Source: Thermococci archaeon (GTDB taxonomy: Archaea; Methanobacteriota_B; Thermococci; Methanofastidiosales; B48-G16). Taken from it: a stretch of 5,668 bases of DNA. Position numbers and translations under genes: made by a program. The stretch lies in the NCBI GenBank assembly GCA_030668905.1, contig DAOVEQ010000075.1, positions 1 to 5,668 on the forward strand. The letters are read 5' to 3'. Of the stretch, positions 1 to 5,205 are shown piece by piece; the first letter of the stretch is position 1; each line of letters begins with the position of its first letter. A model generated the notes under the pieces. The model searched no databases. It worked only from the letters and a program-made list of their open reading frames with translations, and had not been told where the DNA came from.

Positions 1-2
1 TA

Positions 3-518
3 GACCTTCTCAATGAAAACGAGCTTGAAGCCGTCATTGCACATGAGATAGGACATATAAAAAATAATGATATGAAAATACAGACGATAGCCGCGGTAAT
101 AGCTGCCATAATAGGATACCTTGGATTCATGGGTAGATTCATGATCTTTGGCAGCACGAGAAACAGAGGAAGCTCTCAGATAGTAGGTATAGTTCTGCTG
201 GCAGTATTTCTACCCCTGGCTGCGCTGATAATAAGAATGGCTATATCGAGGACGAGAGAGTACGGTGCTGATGAAAGAAGTGCACAGTTCACAGGAATGC
301 CAGATCAGTTGGCAAGAGCACTTATAAAAATAGAGAACTCTGTAAGAAAAAAACCTATGAGAAAAGAAAACCCTGCTACGGCCCATATGTTCATAGTAAA
401 TCCATTCAGAGGAGAGAGTCTTATAAATCTGTTTTCCACACATCCCTCGACGATAAAAAGAGTTGAAAAACTCAATGATCTGGCTGCAACGATGGGAAGG
501 CCGCAGGTAAGCATATGA
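3..518 (+). CDS. htpX: M48 family membrane zinc metalloprotease, HtpX type (5' end outside window)
   Basis: This is the C-terminal 171 residues of an HtpX-like protease, an integral membrane endopeptidase thought to degrade misfolded membrane proteins. The frame is open to the left edge, so the true start lies outside; the first Met in the window (position 72) comes after the catalytic motif and is not the start. The HExxH zinc motif reads HEIGH (fragment residues 14-18, bases 42-56), and the third zinc ligand is the Glu of REYGAD (residue 87). Two hydrophobic segments follow the motif (about residues 28-49 and 59-80). The C-terminal stretch with NPFRG and FSTHPS, then a Lys/Arg-rich helix, matches the usual HtpX ending. 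HtpX proteins are about 270-300 residues, so roughly 100-130 N-terminal residues are missing. The last codons overlap the next gene by 4 bases (ATGA), suggesting coupled translation. Confidence 0.93.
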   Translation, partial: DLLNENELEAVIAHEIGHIKNNDMKIQTIAAVIAAIIGYLGFMGRFMIFGSTRNRGSSQIVGIVLLAVFLPLAALIIRMAISRTREYGADERSAQFTGMPDQLARALIKIENSVRKKPMRKENPATAHMFIVNPFRGESLINLFSTHPSTIKRVEKLNDLAATMGRPQVSI

Positions 519-835
519 TATTGGAAGTTACCATGTCACCTATTGGCGAAAAAAATTTGTCAAAATATGTAGCTGAAGTGATCAGGATATTTGGAGAAGC
601 TGGACTCGATTATGAGCTTAATCCGATGGGTACGATTATTGAAGGAGAATGGGATCATGTAATGCCTGTAATAAAAAGGGCGCATGAAAAACTCTTTGAT
701 CTGGGAGCAACAAGAGTAAGTACCCTTATTAAGATAGACGACAGACGAGATAAAGAGGTCAGGAAAAGCGATAAAGTAGAAAGTGTGAAAAGAATATTAA
801 AAGAAAAATATTTAGATAAACAAAAAACTATTTAA
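515..835 (+). CDS. MTH1187 family thiamine-binding protein (DUF77/UPF0045)
   Basis: This small soluble protein of 106 residues has the length of the MTH1187/YkoF-like family, whose members are ferredoxin-like alpha-beta proteins; several have been shown to bind thiamine or related pyrimidine compounds. Family hallmarks visible are the N-terminal strand ILEVTMSPIGE, the segment YELNPMGTIIEGEWD (residues 33-47) and the late motif KIDDRRDKE (residues 73-81). A second Met at residue 7 is possible, but the first strand of the fold begins before it, which supports the start at 515. That start overlaps the htpX stop as ATGA, so translation is probably coupled and the two genes share a transcript. 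The C-terminal 20 residues are Lys-rich. The exact ligand and physiological role are not shown by the sequence; no thiamine biosynthesis or transport gene is in the window. Confidence 0.9.
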   Translation: MILEVTMSPIGEKNLSKYVAEVIRIFGEAGLDYELNPMGTIIEGEWDHVMPVIKRAHEKLFDLGATRVSTLIKIDDRRDKEVRKSDKVESVKRILKEKYLDKQKTI

Positions 836-836
836 A
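829..836 (+). promoter_or_regulatory. TATA box for the DUF373 gene, leaderless promoter
   Basis: The box TATTTAAA lies across the stop codon (833-835) of the preceding gene and is preceded by an A-rich stretch (822-827) that could serve as BRE. Its centre is about 26 nt before the ATG at 859, the archaeal distance from TATA box to transcription start, so a leaderless mRNA starting at or near the ATG is predicted. This is inferred from spacing only. Confidence 0.5.
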
Positions 837-858
837 CAAAGAAAACATAAAAGAGGTA

Positions 859-1941
859 ATGAAGTTGGATAAAAAGGTCTTGATTCTCTCAGTAGATAGG
901 GATAACGATATAGGAATAAAAACAGATATTGAGGGCCCTATTGTTGGAAGAGAGAAAATTTTGGATGCTGCTGTAAAATTAGCTATAAAAGATCCAGCAG
1001 AATCAGACATGAACGTTCTTTTTGATGTAATAAAATTATATGACGAGTATCAAGACCAGTTTAAAGCTTTGGAAGTTGCTGCCTTGACAGGAGACAAAGA
1101 AGTAGGAATTAAATCAGATGCGGTAATTTCTGAGCAATTAGACTCCGTTTTAAAAAAATTTGATGCGGAAGCCGTTATTTTTGTTTCCGACGGCAGGGAA
1201 GATGAAAATGTGATCCCGATAATTCAGTCAAAGGTAGAGATACTCTCAAAAGAAAGGCTTATTGTCCAGCAAAGCGAAAGTATAGAGGATACCTACTTTA
1301 TAATCCAAAAATATCTTGGGAGGCTTCTTGAAGATAAGAAAACAGCGGGATTAATCTTCGGACTTCCAGGCGTTATAATCTTAATATTAGCCTTATCTTC
1401 ATTCCTGGAGCAGATAAATTTTACTATTTACGATACTCCATGGAATGCTGGCTTTGGATTGGTAGGAGTTGGCATAGTTTCAGGAATATTTCTATTTATG
1501 AAAGGATTCGGGCTTGAAGATTACCTGACTATTAAGAATTTTAATTATCTACTCTATACATTAAGTGGAATTTTGGGAGCTGTAGGAATATATAAAGGAT
1601 TTACTCTTACAAACTGGGAGCTACTACCTTATATAAATTTAAGATCAATATTTTATGCTCTTGGGTTTATTCTCCAGAATAGTTTTCCTCATCTATATAT
1701 AGGAGTTCTTACAGCACTTTTTTCCAATGTACTTAGGGGATATATAAAAAAATCTATACATTTCTGGTATCATGTAATTTTGTTTGTTTTTGGATTTGTG
1801 AGCTTTTCATCTGCTTATCTCATATTAAACTACACCATAGATAAAATAACTGGTACACAAACTGTATTTGGACTTATTGTGCTATATCTCATATTCATTT
1901 ATATAGCACTGGAAGTTTTTAACAGAAAAAGGAAAGAATAA
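859..1941 (+). CDS. DUF373 family archaeal membrane protein of unknown function
   Basis: This 360-residue protein matches the archaeal DUF373 family, which has no established biochemical function. A soluble N-terminal half (about 1-160) carries the family signatures: VDRDNDIG (12-19), IEGPIVGRE (24-32), SDMNVLFDVIKLYDE (49-63), LTGD (76-79) and an acidic motif SDGREDE (110-116). The C-terminal half has about six hydrophobic segments, near residues 163-183, 198-217, 230-247, 264-291, 302-324 and 335-354, and ends in a basic tail, NRKRKE. The start at 859 is supported by a TATA box 26 nt upstream. A GAGGT sequence (853-857) lies only one base before this ATG, too close for a normal ribosome site, but seven bases before an in-frame TTG at 865, which is an alternative start two codons later. 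It follows the thiamine-binding gene by 23 bases. I infer that the acidic motifs form a metal or nucleotide site; no function is assigned. Confidence 0.88.
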   Translation: MKLDKKVLILSVDRDNDIGIKTDIEGPIVGREKILDAAVKLAIKDPAESDMNVLFDVIKLYDEYQDQFKALEVAALTGDKEVGIKSDAVISEQLDSVLKKFDAEAVIFVSDGREDENVIPIIQSKVEILSKERLIVQQSESIEDTYFIIQKYLGRLLEDKKTAGLIFGLPGVIILILALSSFLEQINFTIYDTPWNAGFGLVGVGIVSGIFLFMKGFGLEDYLTIKNFNYLLYTLSGILGAVGIYKGFTLTNWELLPYINLRSIFYALGFILQNSFPHLYIGVLTALFSNVLRGYIKKSIHFWYHVILFVFGFVSFSSAYLILNYTIDKITGTQTVFGLIVLYLIFIYIALEVFNRKRKE

Positions 1942-1957
1942 CTTTATATTTTAAAGT
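1941..1957 (+). promoter_or_regulatory. TATA box for the GNAT gene inside a small inverted repeat
   Basis: The TATA-like box TTTATATT (1943-1950) is centred about 25 nt before the ATG at 1971, and there is no Shine-Dalgarno sequence in between, so a leaderless mRNA is predicted. An A/G-rich stretch just upstream, in the last codons of the DUF373 gene, could act as BRE. The box sits inside an inverted repeat with perfect 6-base arms (ACTTTA at 1941-1946, TAAAGT at 1952-1957). The repeat could be an operator or simply a by-product of AT-rich promoter sequence. Confidence 0.5.
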
Positions 1958-1970
1958 TTCTATTTGTTCT

Positions 1971-2399
1971 ATGGAGTTTAAAAAACTGAAATTTGGCGAT
2001 TATGATAGCATTATCGAAGTATGGAAGAGATCTGGACTTCCAATTAAGAAACTTGGCAGAGATAGTAGAGAAAATATTCAGGAACAGATGAAAGACGATC
2101 ATTTACTCTTCTTGGGAGCATTTGAAAATAATAAGTTAATAGGAGTCATTATCGTAAATCATGGAGGAAGAAAAGGCTGGATAAACAGACTGGCAGTTCT
2201 TCCAGAGTTCCAGAAAAAGGGAGTGGCATCAAAACTCATAGAATATGGAGAAAACTGGCTCAGAGAGAAAGGAATAAAAATTTATGCTACACTTATCGAG
2301 GATTATAACGACAGCTCAAAAAAGTTATTTAAAAAGATGGGATACGTATTCCACAGCGATATTTTTTACTTTTCGAAAAGAGAGAGTGATGAAACTTAA
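1971..2399 (+). CDS. GNAT family N-acetyltransferase
   Basis: This 142-residue single-domain protein has the normal length for a GCN5-related acetyltransferase, which transfers acetyl from acetyl-CoA to an amine. The acetyl-CoA-binding motif A is visible as a strand INRLAVLPEF (71-80) followed by the pyrophosphate loop QKKGVA (81-86; the Q/R-x-x-G-x-G/A pattern) and helix ASKLIEYG. Motif B is the later helix DSSKKLFKKMGYV (114-126), with the Phe-Lys-x-x-Gly-Tyr ending common in the family. The substrate cannot be told; small molecules and protein N-termini (RimI-like) are both possible, though the classic RimI sequence is not evident. It is preceded by a leaderless-type promoter rather than an SD site. 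Its stop codon overlaps the stop of the opposing RdhA-like gene within TTAA (2396-2399). Confidence 0.9.
   Translation: MEFKKLKFGDYDSIIEVWKRSGLPIKKLGRDSRENIQEQMKDDHLLFLGAFENNKLIGVIIVNHGGRKGWINRLAVLPEFQKKGVASKLIEYGENWLREKGIKIYATLIEDYNDSSKKLFKKMGYVFHSDIFYFSKRESDET
2369..2380. repeat. Perfect 12-bp palindrome near the convergent gene ends
   Basis: CTTTTCGAAAAG reads the same on both strands. It lies within the last codons of the GNAT gene, 16 bases before the shared stop codons of the two convergent genes, and is preceded by a T6 run (2362-2367). A loopless palindrome forms a poor RNA hairpin, so a terminator role is uncertain; chance is possible. Confidence 0.4.
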
Positions 2400-3412
2400 A
2401 TCTCCCAGAAATCCTTTGGTTTATTTTGTTTTATTTTGCTGAAAGGACAGACTGTTATACACGTAGCACAGTCCATGCCGTTCTCGTACCAGTAATCATA
2501 ACACTTTTCGGCGTTTATATACCATTTTTTAACACCGGGATTGTTTGCAGGACATTTTGTCTCAAAAGATGGCTCATCATCAAAAGACAACGCATCGGCC
2601 TCACAGGCTTCCGCACATAATTTGCAATTTTTGCAGTATTCTGTAACTCCAAAATCTATCGGATGATCTATTTCTAACGGCAAATCTGTAAATATTTTGC
2701 ATATCCTCACTCTAGGTCCGTATTCTTTTGTGATCAAAAGTCCATTTCTCCCTAATTGGCCTAATCCGGCTTCTATAGCCAGGGGTATGCTTAGAGCGGT
2801 ATCATTGAGCATGTCAATCGTATGATAACCTAACGATCTGATAAATTCCCCAAGATGCATCACAAGAAAAGTAATCTGTGAGTATCCAAGAGCTGTGGCT
2901 GCTGCGGATGTTGTGGAAGGAGATGATCCCAATCCTACTGGATCCATTTCAACTGCCATCACAATGGCGTACTTATATTTCTCTGGTATCTCTATCTTAT
3001 CTCCGTTACAGTTATATGAGTAAACCCATTTCTCATCAAAATTGGTAATTCCTGTCAGAGAAGCTCCAAAAAAGGAAGCCACTCTCTTTATTATTTTACT
3101 CATTTTCTCTTTATCCTCTACTTCATATTTTGGAAGCGATTTATAAGAATCATAGTATCCCAGTCCTCCTATGTTTTCTCTCGGTATTAACTTATAAGTT
3201 TCGTAAAGAGTCCATGCAGCAGAATCAAGCGTGTAATCTATCCTCGAGTATCCTGGTTTTTTTTCTTTTAGAATATCACCCATTCTTTCATATATCTCTC
3301 TTTTATAATTTTTGTATTCCTTATCAACATCAGTTCTGCAGAAAAGCTGTTTTCTTTCATCATATCTCTTGTAAATTTTTTCATCGATGACGAACGGTTT
3401 TTTACTCTTCAT
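2396..3412 (-). CDS. Reductive dehalogenase (RdhA)-like corrinoid and 4Fe-4S reductase, no TAT signal
   Basis: This 338-residue protein belongs to the B12-dependent reductase superfamily of RdhA and the tRNA enzyme QueG. The central domain contains the RdhA-like run GYSQ (176-179), FIRSLGY (190-196), LNDTA (202-206), AGLGQLGRNG (215-224), YGPRVR (231-236) and FTDLPL (241-246). Y177, N203 and R236 are spaced 26 and 33 residues apart, exactly as Y246, N272 and R305 in PceA, the proton-donor tyrosine and its partners. Ferredoxin cysteines are C260, C263, C266, C270 and then C304, C315, C318, C322 (followed by Pro), enough for two 4Fe-4S clusters; C270 is followed by Glu instead of the usual Pro. 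The C-terminal segment NPGVKKWYINAEKC is typical of RdhA rather than QueG. No twin-arginine signal and no rdhB gene is seen, so a cytoplasmic location is inferred. The ATG follows an in-frame TAA by four codons, fixing the start. Substrate unknown. Confidence 0.85.
   Translation of the reverse strand: MKSKKPFVIDEKIYKRYDERKQLFCRTDVDKEYKNYKREIYERMGDILKEKKPGYSRIDYTLDSAAWTLYETYKLIPRENIGGLGYYDSYKSLPKYEVEDKEKMSKIIKRVASFFGASLTGITNFDEKWVYSYNCNGDKIEIPEKYKYAIVMAVEMDPVGLGSSPSTTSAAATALGYSQITFLVMHLGEFIRSLGYHTIDMLNDTALSIPLAIEAGLGQLGRNGLLITKEYGPRVRICKIFTDLPLEIDHPIDFGVTEYCKNCKLCAEACEADALSFDDEPSFETKCPANNPGVKKWYINAEKCYDYWYENGMDCATCITVCPFSKIKQNKPKDFWEI
2415..2439 (+). terminator. T-rich candidate terminator for the GNAT transcript
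   Basis: Just after the GNAT stop codon the plus strand has three T runs (TTT, TTTTGTTTT, TTTTG) within about 25 bases. Archaeal RNA polymerase terminates intrinsically at such U tracts without needing a hairpin. The tract lies inside the antisense of the opposing gene's C-terminal Lys/Gln/Asn codons, which could also explain its composition. Confidence 0.35.
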
Positions 3413-3434
3413 GACTTTATTCTTTTATTAATTC

Positions 3435-3450
3435 TTTAATAATTTTTGTG
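3435..3450 (-). promoter_or_regulatory. TATA/BRE of the RdhA-like gene (leaderless)
   Basis: On the minus strand a BRE-like CACAAAAA is followed by the TATA-like box TTATTAAA (3442-3435). The box centre is about 26 nt before the ATG at 3412 and no Shine-Dalgarno is present, so a leaderless transcript is predicted. It is one half of the 104-bp divergent region. Confidence 0.5.
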
Positions 3451-3473
3451 CTCTGTAAAGTTTCATAAACAAT

Positions 3474-3490
3474 CGAAAGACTTTTAAAAT
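3474..3490 (+). promoter_or_regulatory. BRE and TATA box of the secreted-protein gene
   Basis: CGAAA (3474-3478) followed by CTTTTAAAAT (3481-3490) is a good match to an archaeal BRE plus TATA box. Counting about 26 nt from its centre puts the transcription start near 3510-3512, just before the GAAGGA sequence. It thus predicts a very short leader of about 6-12 nt. A second AT-rich box (TATTTATA, 3498-3505) is worse placed for either candidate start. Confidence 0.55.
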
Positions 3491-3510
3491 CTTGTAGTAT
3501 TTATAATAAT

Positions 3511-3516
3511 GAAGGA
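3511..3516 (+). promoter_or_regulatory. Possible ribosome binding site that bears on the start of the secreted protein
   Basis: GAAGGA ends immediately before the ATG at 3517 but lies six bases before a second in-frame ATG at 3523, the usual SD spacing. If this is the ribosome site, translation starts at 3523, two residues later, and the signal peptide begins MRVKTVS. A three-codon ORF (ATG AAG GAA TGA, 3509-3520) also overlaps the 3517 start as ATGA. Confidence 0.35.
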
Positions 3517-5205
3517 ATGAATATGAGAGTAAAAACTGTATCAATGTTAGTAGTTTTTTTAATCTTTTTATCTGTAGTGAGCACTCCACAAACGAAAGCT
3601 GATCCGTGGTGGAACTATGACTGGCAGTACAGACTGCCTGTAACAATAAACAATACAGGAGGTCCTTTGACAGATTATCAGGTAAAACTCATTATAGACC
3701 ATGACAATGATATGCAACCTAATTATGAGGATCTTAGGTTTATAGATTCAGACGGAAATGAGTTAAGTTACTGGATTGAGGACGACACTGCAGATCCGGC
3801 AACGGTCTGGGTAAAGGTACCATCGATTCCAGCATCCTCTACTACGACAATTTGCATGTATTACGGCAATCCTTCTGCAAGTTCTGCGAGTAATGGAGTA
3901 AATACCTTCGAGTTTTTTGATGATTTTGATTCATACTCAGGATGGAGTGGTGATACAACTGAGTTTGCAATAACAATGCTTAATAGCGAGAATGTATTGT
4001 ATACGGATGGTGCAAGCGGCTACCCCGGGTGGATATACAAATCCATCCCAAGTTTAGATAGTTATTCTATCCAGATTAAACTGAGGGATGAACAGGACAA
4101 TAATAACAATCCACATCCTGGAGTAATAATTGCAGGAACTGATGGAAATAACTGGAACTCTGTTTATTTCAGAGCCAATTGGAATCAGGTAGTTGGCTCT
4201 ACAACAACTATAGGTCACAACGTTTTTGGAACTCCTCTTCACAGTTATAATATCGCAGGAGCGACATGGTACGATATTGAAGTCATTGTTTATAACGGAG
4301 TCTTGCAGCATTTGTATATAGACGGAACTGAACTTACAAATTTTTCTGGATGGAATATTTACGATGAGCTTTCAATCGTAGGACTGGAACATTATGGGGC
4401 GACCGATGGTCCGGGATATTACGATAAACTGAGGGTGAGAAAATACGTATCTCCAGAGCCAACCACATCACTTGGAGACGAACAGGGAGTTACAAATCTC
4501 ACCATAAGAAAAGTAGAAGATACCGATCCAGTAAATTCTGGAGATGCCCTGAAATATACTATAACTATAAAAAATAATGGAGATGTGCCCGCAGATAATA
4601 TTGTTGTTACAGAAACATACGACAGCAATTTTATATTTGATTTCTCTATACCTTCTCCAGATTATGGGAACAATCAATGGACATTTGTCTCAATCTCCCC
4701 AGGGGAAGAAAAGAAGATAACAATAACAGGAACAGTCGCGCAGAACGGAGAGACAGCTCTCAGTAATACCATATCATTCACTTCAGATAATGCAGGATCG
4801 GGGAGTGCAACTGAAGATACAATCGTTTCTCAAATACCCCCTATAATACAAAATCTATGGGGAGTTAACATAATAAATATAGGATCTGGTGGAACTTTTG
4901 CAGTAGAGAATGGAATGAAAGTAGGAGGATTAACGTTGGAAAAAGGAGAGAATGAGATACTTGTAGATGTTTACAACAGAGGCATACTTAAAGCTTACAA
5001 TGTAAGATTAGAAGTTCTTAACTTGCCCTGGGCAAGAATCGAGATCTCGCCAGAAATAGCTGATATACCCAAAAGATCTATCCAGACGTATACAGTATAT
5101 TTGGATATTCCGGAGTCAGCTCCTTCCGGTTTTTATATTATAAAAATAGAAGCGAAAGGAAACTTTATTTTAGAGGCTATGGAGATAGAGGTCGAGATTC
5201 GGTAG
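3517..5205 (+). CDS. Secreted multidomain surface protein: DUF2341, lectin-like, DUF11 and NEW3/CARDB-like domains
   Basis: This 562-residue protein starts with a Sec signal peptide: basic MNMRVK, hydrophobic core about residues 8-22, likely cleavage after KA at 27-28. The mature protein begins with a DUF2341 domain (about 33-125), recognisable by WNYDWQYRLPVTI, DLRFIDSDGNELSYWIE, VWVKVP and MYYGNPSA. A beta-rich region (about 130-318) starting FEFFDDFD resembles concanavalin/LamG-like carbohydrate-binding folds. A DUF11 repeat follows (about 326-437; LTIRKVEDTDPVNSGD, YTITIKNNGD). The C-terminal domain (about 465-562; GENEILVDVYNRG, SAPSGFYIIKIEAKG) resembles NEW3/CARDB beta-sandwich domains. 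No C-terminal membrane helix or sorting signal such as PGF-CTERM is seen, so it is either released or held non-covalently. An adhesive or sugar-binding role is inferred. ATG 3517 is used here; ATG 3523 is a serious alternative. Its end overlaps the convergent PAP2 gene by 29 bases. Confidence 0.9.
   Translation: MNMRVKTVSMLVVFLIFLSVVSTPQTKADPWWNYDWQYRLPVTINNTGGPLTDYQVKLIIDHDNDMQPNYEDLRFIDSDGNELSYWIEDDTADPATVWVKVPSIPASSTTTICMYYGNPSASSASNGVNTFEFFDDFDSYSGWSGDTTEFAITMLNSENVLYTDGASGYPGWIYKSIPSLDSYSIQIKLRDEQDNNNNPHPGVIIAGTDGNNWNSVYFRANWNQVVGSTTTIGHNVFGTPLHSYNIAGATWYDIEVIVYNGVLQHLYIDGTELTNFSGWNIYDELSIVGLEHYGATDGPGYYDKLRVRKYVSPEPTTSLGDEQGVTNLTIRKVEDTDPVNSGDALKYTITIKNNGDVPADNIVVTETYDSNFIFDFSIPSPDYGNNQWTFVSISPGEEKKITITGTVAQNGETALSNTISFTSDNAGSGSATEDTIVSQIPPIIQNLWGVNIINIGSGGTFAVENGMKVGGLTLEKGENEILVDVYNRGILKAYNVRLEVLNLPWARIEISPEIADIPKRSIQTYTVYLDIPESAPSGFYIIKIEAKGNFILEAMEIEVEIR

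Noticed and set aside
210..514. Two minus-strand frames opposite htpX
   Set aside because: The plus strand encodes conserved HtpX motifs across this span; the antisense peptides resemble nothing and overlap each other.
2426..3390. Plus-strand frames of 64 and 86 codons opposite the RdhA-like gene
   Set aside because: They lie antisense to a gene with intact catalytic and cluster motifs and are Cys/Phe-rich as expected for the complement of such sequence.
2396..3412. Epoxyqueuosine reductase QueG as the identity of the 4Fe-4S corrinoid protein
   Set aside because: QueG shares the fold, but the PceA-type Tyr/Asn/Arg spacing, the FTDLPL stretch and the NPGVKKWY...CYDYW C-terminal segment fit the RdhA branch better.
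3428..3646. A 72-codon minus-strand frame across the divergent promoter region and the start of the secreted-protein gene
   Set aside because: It covers the well-supported signal peptide region in antisense, contains no recognisable domain, is Leu/Lys/Tyr-rich from AT-rich DNA, and would run through the TATA box of the RdhA-like gene.
4054..4677. Several minus-strand frames of 69-85 codons within the secreted-protein gene
   Set aside because: They are shadows of a long coding gene with clear domains; they show no domain or promoter evidence and overlap one another.
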